A stretch of DNA of 64,000 nt, taken from the NCBI GenBank assembly GCA_033439795.1, contig JAUTDP010000001.1, positions 1,116,001-1,180,000 on the forward strand, read 5' to 3'. Both the position numbers and the translations under genes were made by a program. This stretch comes from Sordaria brevicollis. Its lineage: Eukaryota; Ascomycota; Sordariomycetes; Sordariales; Sordariaceae. Under the pieces are notes generated by a model. It saw only the letters and a program-made list of their open reading frames with translations. It had not been told where the DNA came from and made no database searches. Below are positions 30,619 through 43,760 of this stretch, piece after piece (position 1 is the stretch's first letter; the number at the start of each line of letters is the position of its first letter).

Positions 30619-32961
30619 ATGGCCGTGCTTCCACTGCCCGACATCGGGACATGGCTGTTCCGACGCGGCGATTCGGACCGCAAACGGGGCGCCGCCTCCG
30701 AAAACCCCGTCGCAATTGTCAAACAGCTTGACAGCCATATCAAGGCTCTCAAACAGGCCAACCTGCCTCACTCAGCCCTCCGAGATGCCGATAAGGACGC
30801 CCTCGTGGGGGCCATGCTGCTCATGGGCAAGAGCCTCCAAGATGCACTCAACATGTTCATGGCCGAGGTCCTGCCTCATGATGAGTATCCAAAGGGATGG
30901 AATGAGGTGCTGTCTGGCACCCTCGGCGGCTTGCATCGGGCTCTTACCGACACGTTGGTTACCCTGGAACGCCCTCACACTGCCGAGGTCGGTCTCAGTA
31001 TGAAGCAGCATGAGGAATCGTTAAAGACACGGACGCTCAGTCTGGAACTCGATGAGGCTCCCGTGAAGCCTGGACTCAACAGATCGGAATCAGCACCAGC
31101 TGCTGCCACAACCCAAGGTGAAATCTCACCCGACTTTCCACCACTTGGTCCACCTCTCCGCCTTGCGCCTGTCCCCGAACGCTTCGAGCCAGCTTACGAG
31201 TACCGCGATCTGGCTGCCGAGAACCCTGGTGTCAGTATTGCTGTCATCCAGGAACTGCGCGCCGAAATGCGCGTCAACGCCGCTATCCAGCTTGCCATCG
31301 AATCGCTTGAGTTCACTGAAGGTCAACTGCAGCTGGTCAAGCAAGTAAACCGGGCTGCTGGAAGTGCTGGAGCCAACCTTGAGCCTGTCCAGCAACATTT
31401 CTATGAAGGATACGACCGCATTCTTCGTCGAGCTGTCGAGTTGGAGCGTCGTGATCTCAGCAGTGAGGTGCCTGTTCCGGTTCAACGGGAGAACCGACCT
31501 CAAACCAGCCAAACGCAAAGTTCGGCCCAACTCAGTCCCACGTCTTGGAAGCCACGAGCGCCTAGGAGGATATCGCTCGTTACTATCCCGCCGCCTTTGG
31601 AGGAAGAGGCTCCGAGGGGGCAGAGAAGGGGAAGCCATACCCAGAGAAGGCCGGGTACGGCGCCGAATGGGGGAATGCATAGGAAGAGGAGCATCATGTT
31701 TAATGACGATGATTTCTCGGATCATGCGTCAACGCTGGGGAACTCGAGGTCGTATTCGAACCTGAGGTCGAGTCAGGGGTCGAGAGGGTCCAAGGAGGCC
31801 ATGACGATGAGTCCTACTGGGCAAGCATTTGATGAGAAGGCGAGGGCGAGGGCTATGAGGAGGAATACGGTGCATGGGGTGGGGATCGGGATGGGGATTA
31901 TGGAGGAGGGTGCGTCATTTCTCTTCTCACTGGCACTGATGTGATGGCGACTGACATGACCAACAGATGAACGACCACATCAACAACTCTCACAATCCCA
32001 GCAACTACCACCAACCCAAACAACGCCCACCCTCCGCCGCCGTCTCTCCTTAGCCGACGAACTCGCCATGGCCGGCGACACCGACTCGGACTCCTCCAAC
32101 TACGGTGACGAAGTCGACTATGACCCGGAAGACAACGGCTACCAGGATGACCGCAGCGGCAGCTCCGGCGACGAAAACCACCAAGACCACGAAGAAGACG
32201 AAGAATTCGGTGAATTCGGCGAAGTAGGCGAAGCATCTGTTATCCAATCCGAGCTCGGCAGCGGAAGCGATCGGGACCTCGCCAGTCCTCGCACACCCCA
32301 CGGAGCCGGTTACGGCCATAGCATGGGATTCGACCACTCGCGCACCTCGTCTATCAACTCGATTCCCATGAGCGAAGGGATAGGCCACATACCGCCTAGC
32401 GAATACGGTAGTCAGTTTGACGGGGAAAGCACCTACGGCGGTGGCGGTAGAGGGTACGGGTACGGAGGACACAGCAGACAGTTGTCCGGTGTCAGCATCG
32501 ATGATAGGATATCGTACGTGCCTAATTCTGCTTGGGGCAATGTCGAGGAAGACTTCGAAGGCAAGCAACAACAGCAGCAACAACAGCAGCAACAGCAGCA
32601 ACAGCAACAATACGAGGGAGAGGTGGAAGATATGGAGGAAGAGGAGGAACTGAAAGGCGGCAGGCCTTTATCGGGATACTTCCCCGGTGCTGGAAGGTAT
32701 GATGGGGAGTACGACGATGATAGGGAGTATGGCGAGGAGGATGACGAAGAAGAAGAAGGGGATGGATACGCGGATGAAGATGATGAGGAAGGCATGGAGC
32801 ATGGAGATGAAGGAAGTGAAGGATCGGAGGTGGATGAGAATGAAGAGTTGACGGAGATTATTGAGCAGCTGAGGCCGTATATGATGTTGAGTGGTACGAG
32901 CCCGAACACGGCGGCACAGGCGCAGGCGCAGGCGCAGGCTCAAGGGAGGATATCTGCTTGA
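30619..32961 (+). CDS. uncharacterised 761-aa protein with poly-Q and acidic C-terminal half
   Basis: Two exons, 30619-31909 and 31967-32961. The 57-nt intron (donor GTGCGT, acceptor CAACAG) joins MEE to DERPHQQLSQSQQ in frame. The first 130 residues are a folded-looking helical region (PVAIVKQLDSHIKALK, LVGAMLLMGKSLQDAL). A second helical region lies near 205-280 (ISIAVIQELRAEMRVNAAIQ, RILRRAVELERRD). The rest is disordered: a basic Ser/Pro/Arg linker, repeated acidic runs (EEDEEFGEFGEVGE, EEDDEEEEGDGYADEDDEEG), a Gln tract of about 16 near 650-667 and an Ala-Gln tail (AQAQAQAQAQ). No family recognised. The start follows a C-rich leader (CCCAAATGG) and no in-frame ATG lies close upstream. 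Confidence 0.75.
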
Positions 32962-33453
32962 TGTGCTTGAGATTGGAAACCACGTGGGCGTCATATGGAA
33001 GGGGAAGTGGAAGTGGAAGTGGAGTGGTGTTGCATCTGCATCTGCATACAAAAGAGAAGGCAAGGCATGGGGGATGATGCATGACGGATGCATGAGCGGT
33101 TTGCATTGCGAAACTCGACCGGCATATTTGGAGGATCGGAATGGATCAGGGATCAGGCACGGAATCAGTGGAGGAGGAGACACAAAAAAATGGAATACCA
33201 AAGACACGGATACCTTGGACACAGACAGCACAATTTTTCTTTTGTTTAGTTACCCCAGACCTTACAATAGGTACATACCTTCAGGTTAGCATATTCACAT
33301 ACATAGTACGGTAATGTGTACGGGTTGCATAGGATATGTACCTTGATCGGGTCTTACTTCTTGGATGCAGGAGATACAAGGAACACATGGAAACACATGG
33401 GCAGATGATTGACACAAGGACAGTCAGTCCCGCACAGCGGCGCAACAGTTCCC
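32962..33453. other. 3' region of the 30619 gene
   Basis: Normal-composition 3' flank with a short GGAAGTGGAAGTGG direct repeat near 33000-33025 and GCATCTGCATCTGCAT near 33033. No gene supported. Confidence 0.4.
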
Positions 33454-33619
33454 GTATAAACTCGGGCCATTGGTTTTTAAGTCCCAAGGGTTAACTGAGA
33501 GAAAGTCTCAGGGTCTGCTCAATCTCCCTCTTATAACCCTTTACACATACATAGTATATGATGCATCAATTCTCACAATTAACCCTTGGGACCTAAAACC
33601 TAAAGGCCCGAATTTATAC
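33454..33619. mobile_element. 166-bp MITE-like inverted-repeat element
   Basis: The 44-bp arms 33454-33497 and 33576-33619 are inverted repeats (GTATAAA(C/T)TCGGGCC and GTCCCAAGGGTTAA(C/T)TG) with about 7 mismatches. The 78-bp centre has a small perfect hairpin (CTGAGA-GAAAG-TCTCAG, 33495-33511) and no coding capacity. Such structures are typical of non-autonomous miniature transposons. A TA lies at each end but the target duplication is not certain. Confidence 0.6.
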
Positions 33620-33698
33620 AGTATCCCTCAACTATACTATGCCTCGCTCTCTACCTCTACCTTTCCTTACCTACCTTCCCCCACCTCACCTTACTTCC

Positions 33699-33963
33699 TG
33701 TCACGGCGCTGGCGGATAGGGTCCCTATCAGGGCCCTATCTGGCGGACCGGTTATCGCTTGGGCGGTCACCCTGACAGAGGTTGACCGCACCAGCGCACG
33801 TGATTGCGTGCTACCTTCGTGGGTCGCCTGCGCCTAGGTATAAACCCTAGCGCGGGGCGCGCCCTTTATTCGTTTTCTTCTTTTCTTCTTTATTTTATAA
33901 TTCTACAATAGACCTAGATTTAACGTATTAAGTTTATCTCTCGTAATTACGTTATTCGTAATA
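33699..33963 (+). repeat. element 1 left LTR
   Basis: Starts TGTCACGGCGCTGGCGG and ends ...CGTTATTCGTAATA. The outer part (33699-33870) keeps normal G+C and the inner part is RIPed. The matching right LTR start is TATTATAACGCTAGCGG, which differs by G-to-A/C-to-T changes. Confidence 0.9.
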
Positions 33964-34063
33964 ATTATAAAATTATTTTCAATATACTAGGGAAGTATTT
34001 AAATATTTTAAATTTATTTACCGATTAAAGTAATTATAATATATACCCTCGTAATTAATTATA

Positions 34064-36440
34064 ATGGCGTATACCCCCGACGAAAAAATTATTACGGCTA
34101 AGATTACTAAATTATTTATTACTAAAAGCGTTTAAATAAACGAAGTTTAAAAGAAGAATATATCTAATAAATTCGCAATCGAATAAATTAAATTTAATAT
34201 TACGGATATATTTATTACTCTTAATATAATTATTTAATAAAATAATATTCTTAGGCGCTATTCGCTTAACGATATTATAATCGGTACCTTTAAAGAGAAA
34301 TAAAATACCTAATTACGTAATATTGATAAATTTAATTTAAAAGATTATAATATTCTAAAGGATATAAATAAAATTATTACGTTTTTTAATTAAAAAATTA
34401 TTAATAAGTTCGCTAACGTTTATTATATATTTAATATAAAGGATTTATTCGGCTTTTTATATACGAAAATTAATATAATTATAAAGTATTAGGCCTAATA
34501 TAATAAGAGTTATCTAACCTTTATTTTTAAAGCTTTAATAATTATAGGTTAAAATTATTAGGAATAAAATAATAATAATATTTTATTAATAAATTTCGAT
34601 ATTTTTAAATTTATTATCGAAGATCCCGAAGGCGTACGTATTATTTTCGAAGAAATTAAATTACGAACTATCTTAATTAAAATTATTCTTTTTTAATAAT
34701 AAGGATATTAAATTATCGTTATTAATTTAAATACTAACTTAGGATAGATATACGAATATATTGCTAACTTATTAAAATATTAAAAAAACGTTGAAATAGA
34801 TAACGAACGTTTCCGTAAGGATTTGCGTAAAGAATAAAGTAAGAATATATTTTTAATACGTTAATTATTAGAAGCCCGCGGAAGTAAGGATCCCGATTTC
34901 GAACCGGATAATTACGAGATTTTATATTATAAAAACGCTGCGTTACGCGAAAAGAATTATAAATTCTAAGCCTAATTTACTATATTATATTAAATTACCG
35001 ATTACTTTAATAAGGGAGTTTAAAATAATACCCCGTTTAATAATAGTTAGAACGACGATTTATTTAATAATAGAAAGGCTTAAGATAATACCCCGTTTAA
35101 CGATAATTATATTAATAAATAGGGTATTTTTTACGAATAAAAAAATAATATTTCGATTAAGGGTTATTTTTTTTATCCTCGCTTTTTAATTAAATAGAAC
35201 GAAACCCGCCGCGATTTAATTAAGAAAGAAAAGGAATTCGCTAAAATTAAAAATAATTTAATAATTATAAAGGTTTAAATTGAAAAATTAAAAAGAGTAG
35301 TAATTACCCGGGACGGCGACGTAACCGATCTATATATTATAATCGTTACTTTAATTAAAGAGAATATCGACCTCCGTAAAGAAAATATTAATCTTTATAA
35401 AAAAAAGGTCGTTTTCTTAATTCTTAAGAACCTCGAACGCTACGATTATACCGATTATATTAATTATAACGAGGATAATAACGAAGGAGGCTATTATAAG
35501 GAAACCCCTATTACCGATTTTTCTATAATTAATTGTAAACGTTTATTAATTAAAGAGAAGGATTTGCCCTATTTCTATAATAAAAAGGATAAAGATATTA
35601 TTATTTTCGATATTTAATATCGTTATATCTTTAATAAATTTAAATTAAATACCGATTACTTCTTTAATAACGAAATTAAAAAAATATATATCGAAAACCG
35701 TACCGCTAATAAAATTACTTAAAATTTTAAACCCTACTTCGCCGATAATCTTTATAATATTAAAATTTTTAACGAATTATTAACCTATTTACGTATTAAA
35801 TATTATAATTACGATTGTAAGGAGAAGGTTATTTATAAATTTAACGATTTAAAATTCGAAATAAATAGTAATTTCTAAAAATTCCGTAATAAATTCATTC
35901 GTTTAACCGGAGAATATAATCGCCCGCTTAATTTATAAAAATAAAAATTTAATTAGAAACTCCCTAATAATATTTAGAACGCCCTTTTTTAAGAATATAG
36001 ATAAGAGGATATAACCTTTAATTAATACGCTTTAATAATTAAAAAGGCGGTCGAAATTAATTAGCGTATTTTTTATAATAATAAAGCTAAAAAGGATAAT
36101 AAAAATAAGGATAAGAATACTTCCTCTTCTTCGAATTTATTTAATAAAGTTAGGGGCTTTAACGATTTTAATAAGAATTCTAATAATATTACTAATAATA
36201 GTATTAATATTAATAGCGGTAATTGAAATAATTCCTATTACGCCCTTAATATAATTCGTAAAAAGGTTTATAAATTATTCGAAGAAAATAAATATTTCGT
36301 ATATAAAAAAATTAAATACCGTTTCTATAATTATCTTAACCGCCGTAATAATAATTCCAATTATATTAACGAATTTATTAATTATTATAATTGTAAAAAT
36401 AAAGAGGATAATAAGCCGGCCGACGATAAAGTAGAAAATT
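34064..36440 (+). pseudogene. element 1 gag region
   Basis: An ATG at 34064 starts MAYTPDEKIITAKI, then reading frames broken by TAA/TAG continue. Near 36,280-36,370 a segment (NKYFVYKKIKYRFYNYLNR) fits a mutated C-x2-C-x4-H-x4-C zinc knuckle with Cys changed to Tyr, as expected for nucleocapsid. Boundaries are approximate. Confidence 0.55.
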
Positions 36441-36483
36441 AATTATTTTAAAAATATTAAACTCCTTCCTAAGGATTGAATTA

Positions 36484-36708
36484 ATGAATATTTATTTTAG
36501 AAAGAATTTAAAAGAAATACTATTAGAGAAAATAAAAGTAAATAAAGGATTTTTGAAAAATTATTTGGGTAGGCTAATTTTAATTACGTTTTGTATTATA
36601 ATAGGTAATAATAAAAAAATTTTATTTACGAATAATATACTTATTGATTTAGGAATAAACGGTAATATTTTTATAAATAAGGATTTTATAAATAATATAA
36701 TAAAATAA
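36484..36708 (+). pseudogene. element 1 aspartic protease fragment
   Basis: The only open stretch of the element's 5' half (74 codons) contains ILFTNNILIDLGINGNIFI. This fits the retroviral-type protease active site (LIDSGA-x-x-x-FI) with Ser changed to Leu and Ala to Ile. It sits between gag and reverse transcriptase, as expected in Ty3/gypsy pol. Confidence 0.6.
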
Positions 36709-37559
36709 AGAATAGAAAAATTATACAGATTTTAACCGTACGTTGTAGGAGGCTATATTAAATAATATAGCGAAACGATTAATTAATATTTAAAAGGATT
36801 AATTGAGGTATAAAGCTAGAAATTCGATAAAGAAATAATAATTATTATTAATTCGGGCTACGACGTTATCTTAAGTAAATATTAGCTAAAAAAATATAAA
36901 ATCCTAATAGACGTCGTTAATATTAAATTAATTTTCGATAAAATAATTATTATTCTTTTAATACTTAATAAACGGATTTACAAATTCGAAGCCTTTACCA
37001 ATACGATTCCTTTACTATTACCTTTAATAAAATACGGCCGATTAATTAAATTTTTCGAAGAATTTAGGGAAAGATCCGTTTAACTAAGAAAGGATAAAAA
37101 TTTAATAAAAATAAAATACGAATTAATAAATTAACGCGCCCTACGATAGGAAGACGATAATACGATATTTACGCAATATAAATATATTAAAATATTTAAA
37201 ACCGAACGAAAGAATAATTTTTATTAAAAAGAAGACGTATATAACCGATACCAATTAAAATACAATAGCGTAAAATAATATAAATATTATAACGACTTCG
37301 CTATCGTCGGTATTAACGCTTTCCTTATATTTATTAAACGAAAATATATAAAAATTATTAATTTTTACGAATTCAATTAATTTATTAACGACCGAAAGAA
37401 ATAAATTTTCGCCGAAGATAAGGCAAAATTATATAAACGAATTAAAAAAGAAATCCTTAAATACACTTATAAATATTTAAACGTATTTAGTAAAAAGGAA
37501 TCCAATACCCTATTGAATTATTATATTAACGATTATAAAATTAATTTAATAAATAGAGC

Positions 37560-38720
37560 GAAACCCGAAGACTTTAATTATAATCCGTTATATAAAATAT
37601 TAATAAACGAATTAAAAGTTTACCGGAAATATATTAATAAAATATTAATTAAAGGGTTTATTAAGAGTAATTCGGCTTTATAAATAGCGCTTATCCTTTT
37701 CGTACTTAAAATTAATAATAAATTAAAATTCTATATAAATTACTAGAAATTTAATACTATTATTCGAAAAGATAAATACTTATTACCCTTTATTAATAAA
37801 ATTATCGCCCGAATTAATTAAGTAAAGATTTTCTTAAAAATAGATATTCGATAAATATTTTATTAAATACGTATATATTTAAACGACGAGGAATTAATAA
37901 TATTTTAAATAAAATACGGCGCTTATAAATATAAAATCCTACCCTTCAGGTTAATTAATAATCCGTTTACCTTTTAGCAATATATTAACGAAACTTTAAT
38001 AAAATATTTCAACGATTTTTATAGCGTATATATCGATAATATTCTTATTTTTTCGAATAATTTAAAAGAATATAAAATTTATATTAAAAAGGTATTAGCG
38101 AGGTAAGAGGTAGTTAATTTATAAGCGGATTTAAATAAATACGAATTCTACGTTAAAAAAACTAAATTTTTAAGTTTTATGATTAGAATTAATAATATAT
38201 TAATAAACCCTTAAAAAATTATAGTTATAAAAGATTAATAAATCCTAACGAATATATAAAGGATATAATCTTTCTTAGGCTTTTATAACTTCTATAAACA
38301 CTTCGTTAAAAATTATAATCGGATAGCGAAGCCTTTAATAATTATAATTAGGAAGGGAGAAGTTTTTAATTAAAATAAAGATTATTAGGCCGCGTTTAAA
38401 GAATTTAAAAATCGTTTACTATTAACGTTTATCTTAATTTATTTCTAATATAAACGCTTAATATATATAAAAATAAACGCATTTAATAAAATAATAGCCG
38501 GTATATTATTATAATTAATCGATAATAAATAGCGACCAATTACTTTTTATTTAAAAATAATATACGGCGTAAAATATAATTATTTTATTTATAATAAGGA
38601 ATTAATAATTATTATTAAAGTTTTATAATATTAGAGAATTAAATTCATTAATTTATACGAACCTTTTCTAATTTTAATAAATAATAAAACTTTTAAATAA
38701 TTTAATATTAAAAGACTTTT
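37560..38720 (+). pseudogene. element 1 reverse transcriptase / RNase H
   Basis: Readable segments include KLKFYINY-stop-KFNTIIRKDKY (family: K-L-R-F-C-V-D-Y-R-x-L-N), LPFRLINNPFTFQQYINET and the catalytic-site block VYIDNILIFSN near 38,022-38,055 (expected Y-x-D-D-I-L-I-F-S, second D changed to N). RNase H-like sequence follows. Order and motifs place it in Ty3/gypsy. Confidence 0.8.
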
Positions 38721-39099
38721 AAATTTATAATAAGCTGGGTAGGCCGAGTTTTTATCCTAATATTATTTCGTTATTTTTTATTAACTAAAAAAGGAAAACG
38801 GTATGACGGATATATTATTAAAGAAAATAGAGGATTTAAAGAATTAAAAGGCGAAATAAAAAATATAAAGGACTTTCTAAATTTTTAAGAATTTTAATAA
38901 TAGTTAAATAATATAACTTAATAATATAATTAATAATATTAATATAATTTATATATCGATTATATTTCTAAATACGGTTATTATAAAAATTAATTTTAAA
39001 ATCGTAAAAGGAATTCGGGAGGAACGATTAAAAAACTATTTACTTATAAATTACTTTATTTTCGAGAATAAAATATACCCGGATTTGGAAATTTATTAA

Positions 39100-40202
39100 A
39101 ATATAATTAGAAGGGGGGAGAATAAATATTAATTTATTACTAATAAAATTTTTACCCGTTTCGATAAATTTATTATACTACCTAATATTTTAAAAGCCTA
39201 AATTATTTACAAATTATACGTAAAAATTATTACCGCTTATTTAGGCCGAAATAAAATAAAATACTTAATATTTATATAATATTAGTAATTAAGAATAACC
39301 GGTAACGTTAATCGCTTTATCGCTAATTATATAATATATTATATTTCGAAAGTTCCCCGGGATAAAACCCCCGGTAAATTAGAGCCTATCTTAACGGTTT
39401 AACGTATTTAGTAAAATTTAATTATAAATTTCAAAATTATATTTAAAGATAAACGAAGATTCGATAACGTATTTATAATAATAAACTAGTTAAATAAAAT
39501 ATTATAAATTATCCTTTATTTTATAATAATAATAGCCCGAAATATAATCTATATATATTATAAAAGCTTTTACCGTATTTACGGATTATTAAACGAAATT
39601 ATTTCGAATAAAGGCCCTTAATTTATATTGGACTTTATAAATAAATTAATTAAAATTTTAAATATTAAATAGAAATTAACTTCTTCAAAATATAATTAAA
39701 TTGCGGAGTAGGCCGAAATTATAAACGAATATTTCGATTAACATTTTCGTCCTATCGTTAATTACTTTTAAAATAATTAATTAAAAACGATTCCGGTAAT
39801 AAATATAATATAAATAGGAATACTATACGATAATTTAAGTAGAATATAATTATATAAAATATTAAAAAAATTCCCGATACTTAGAATTTTAAATTAAAAA
39901 GTTCGAATTAATTTTAATAGTATATAATTAATAATTAAAAAGAAATTTAACTAAGAAGACGTATAAAGTTTAATAAATCGGATCCGAAAATACGTAAATA
40001 AAATAAAAGAATTTATTATTAAAATTCAAGAATAAATAATTAAATAATTAAATAAATATTAATATATCCCGGATTTCGGACTTAATAATAGAATATTTAT
40101 TATTAAACGGAGCGAATTTATAAATTAATTAAATTATAAGTTCGATTTTCTTTTAACGAATTAATATTTTAAAATTAAAGAAAAATATAATTATTCGTTT
40201 AA
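39100..40202 (+). pseudogene. element 1 integrase core
   Basis: Around 39,600-39,790 the frame reads FILDFINKLIKILNI and IINEYFD, matching the 'GPQF...F...L...LGI..' and 'TE..NQ.L.' blocks of retroviral-type integrases. The frame is cut by element 3 at 40203-40207 and resumes after 55,048 with VLED-like sequence leading to the chromodomain. Confidence 0.65.
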
Positions 40203-40207
40203 ATTAA

Positions 40208-40501
40208 TGTTATGGGTCTGGCGCCCAGAGTCTGGAGGTCTAGCATTTGCTAGACTGCCGCTCGGACTACCTCGACCTGCTAGCGGCAGGCAAGGGGGCT
40301 CCAAGACTACCGAGGGTGCCCAATCCTCTAGAAGGTTCTCTAGCCTACCTTGCCTAAGGCACCCAAGTAATTACGTACGGCCTTATAAGGATAAATGGCC
40401 GGGTCCGCCCTATGGGCTACCCCCTCTCCCTTTCTCCTTCGTAGAACCTTAATATATCTATATTAGTTAATACCTATATTACGCTCTACTATCCCCTTAT
40501 A
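40208..40501 (+). repeat. element 3 left LTR, almost free of RIP
   Basis: Starts TGTTATGGGTCTGGCGCCCAG and ends CTACTATCCCCTTATA. Unlike the flanking interiors it has normal G+C and one 81-codon open frame that is not a gene. It pairs with 54749-55042. Confidence 0.9.
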
Positions 40502-42879
40502 TTAAGTTTTACTATTAATATACCTATTGGAAGGAAAGACTACTTATAATTATAAACGCAATATATTATAATCGATATTAAAATAATAACGAAGACGTTT
40601 TCTCCCCCCAATAATAATAACGATAACGATATTAATATAGAAGAGTTTTATAATTCCTAACCCCCTTCGGAGGGAGTTGGAGATAAATATAATAATATCG
40701 ATCGTATCGATAACGAAACCCTTATTAACTTATTTAATTCATTTTTAAAAGCCCTATAAACGAGCTTTAAATTTAAAAATAAAATTAAGTCTCTTATCCT
40801 ATTCTCTTTATCCTTATTCTCCTACGTATAACCTATTTTAGAACCTACTTTTAATTTTCTTACCAAATAAGAATCTTTTAAATCCCTGAAAAAGAGGGTT
40901 ATAAATAAATCCGAATTAATTTTAAACGATTCTTCTTTTTTTAACGAAAATACGAAAACCCAACGCTATAAGCCTTTCGAGCTCCTTAAATAAAATAGGC
41001 ACTAATATACTTTTATATTTTATTATAATAAATTTATTAAAATTTATAACGCCGATTTTAAAAAAGGCTTACGTATTAATATTAAAGTAGCCTAAATCGA
41101 AATTTTTAATACCTTCCCCGAAAAGAAATAATTATTTATAAAAGGATATTAAATTTACTATTCTATTTAAGGGTAAGAGGACCCCGTTGAATTATTCGAA
41201 TAAATCCGGCGGACTTTCGATTTTAAATATATTTAAAATTAAATATTAGATAACTTTATTTATATACGTTAATAAAACGGCGAAACCTTTTCCGATTTTT
41301 ATATTAGTTTTGAAAGTAAGCTTTTAAAAGTAAAAAGTATAAATTAAAATAATTACGCTAAATTAAATTACCTCCGTCGTTCTATTAATAAGAAGTTTAA
41401 TAATTAACTTTTTATTATCCGCCTTTTAAATAATTATTTAATTTATATTAATTAATTTTAAGAAATTTCGAGAAAATACGAGAAGATTATAAAATTCTAT
41501 TAATTATATTAATCTTTTTTACGGAAATATAATAATAAATTTAATCGACCTTTAATTTATATCCCCGTTTTATTGGCTCCGGGTCGTTCTAACCGCTTTT
41601 CCGCCTCTTCGGCCTTAATTCCCTCTAGTCCATTTTTTAGGCTTTAATTCGATATTAATAATAATATTATTATAGTTATTATAAACTTTCGAAGTACCCG
41701 AAGAGGAAATTCTAATTTAAATTCTCGTTGAATAAAGGTTAAATAAATTTCTTTAAAAGAAAGGAATAAATATAAAATAGAAGGGCGTTATATTCGCTAT
41801 AGCGCTTCGGGATATATAATTATTAAATACCCCTACCTTCCTGTAGTAAATACTAAGGGTATTTCTAAAAGAATACGTATTAATATTATTTACGTCGCTC
41901 TTTTATTAAAGGAGGAAAAAGAAGAGGAAAGAGCTCTAAATTCCGATATAAAATAAGGAAAAGAATAATTTTAGTATAAAATTGAGTATTGGAACCTTCC
42001 TCCGAAATATTAAACGAAGTAGAAAAATTTAAGCCTAAAATAGAGATAAAACTTACTTTAATTCTAATTGTTATTAATTCTATAAATTTATTTTATATTT
42101 TTATTAATAAAGGATATTAATACTTTGCTATAATTAATAAAAATATTATTAAAGATTTTCAAATTCCTATAGTCTTTATCCCGAAACGTTAGGTTAAAAG
42201 AGCGGCGGCATTTATAGAAGGTATTATTATTTAAGGTATTATTTAATTCGTTATCGAATTTTAAGGTAAAGTATTACTTATTTATATTTACGTCGTTCCC
42301 TAATTAAAATTCCCTATTATTTTAAGAAAATTATAATTAATCGCTAATAAAGTTTATTCTATCCCCTATAAAAAAAAGTTATAATATAGGGTAATAAAAT
42401 TTTAGGTAGATTATATAGACCCCTCGGCGGAGTTCGAACGCTTTTAATCTTTAATATTCTGGGAATTTAAAGATATAATTTATATATTAATTACTACGTT
42501 CGTCGGTACGTATAAATGTATTATTAAAAAATATAATAAAGAGGTCGCTAATATATATATTTTTATAATTACCTTAAAGGATATTAAAAAAATATTAACC
42601 CCTAAACGAATATATACCGAAAAAGAATTAAAGTAAATTATTCTCCGTTAATTCTAGGATTTATTCCCCTTATTTAAAAAATAGGAAATAAATAAAATTA
42701 ACGAATATAAACCGGGAGTCGATTTGAAAATCGAAATTAAAAAGGGATTAAATGGAAAGGAATTCCTATTACCTTATAGTTTATTATATAGTATATCCCG
42801 AAAAGAATTTTTAATATTTAAAAAAACCTTTTAGGATTTATTAGATAAAGGTTTTATCCGGGCTAATAGTTTTAAAACG

Positions 42880-43760
42880 GGAGTTTTAATTTTCTTTATT
42901 TGGAAGTCCGGCGGCGGCCTCCGTTTTTATTACGATTACCGAGCCTTTAATATAATTATTCGAATCGATTAATACCCTTTCCCACTTATTAAAGAACCCT
43001 TTTAAATCTTTAAAAATATTATATAATATATTAAAGTAAATATAGTCTAGGTTTTCTATAAAATTCGTATAGCGGAAGGAGAGGAATATAAAATAACTTT
43101 CTATATTTAGTATAGCTTTTACGAATAGTTGGTAGTACCCTTCGGCTTTTATAGTATTTTAATTACCTTTTAACGGTATATTAATAACGTATTGGGCGAT
43201 CTCCTAGATAATTTTTATTCGGTATATATAAATAATATTTTAATTTTTATTAACGGTTCGAAAGAGGACTATATAAATAAAATTCGTATTATATTTAAAC
43301 GCTTTAAAAACGTTAAATTATATTTAAACCTAAATAAATATAAATTCGCTATTAAATAAATTAAATATTTAGGATTTATTATTTATATAAAAATAAATAT
43401 ATAAATTAATCTTAATAAAATAAAGGCGATCTTAAAATAAGTAATTCTAATTTCCTAAAAGGGTATTTACAATTTCCTCGGGTTTATAAATTACTATCGG
43501 ATATTTATACCGAAATTCTTATTAATAGCTACCCCTCTTATAACCCTTATAAGAAAAGGAATACCATTCGAATAAACCGCCCAATACGAAGAAACTTTCT
43601 AATTATTAAAGACTTTATTTACCCGAATATTTATTTTTACCGAATAGGATTTAAACCGCCCTATATTTCTCGAAACCGATTATAGCGGCTTCGTTTTAAA
43701 TAATTACTTTATTTAAAACGTTAAAAGCTAAAGAAAAATTATAACCTTCTATTCTAAGAA
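42880..43760 (+). pseudogene. element 3 reverse transcriptase
   Basis: The frame reads KSGGGLRFYYDYRAFNIII, then YPFPLIKE and the catalytic block YINNILIFINGS near 43,225-43,260 (expected Y-x-D-D, both D changed to N). RNase H-like sequence follows to about 43,760. Only TAA/TAG stops interrupt the readable parts. Confidence 0.75.

Noticed and set aside
40207..40452. 81-codon frame in the A+T-rich block
   Set aside because: It lies wholly within the un-RIPed left LTR of element 3 and is explained by the LTR's normal composition.
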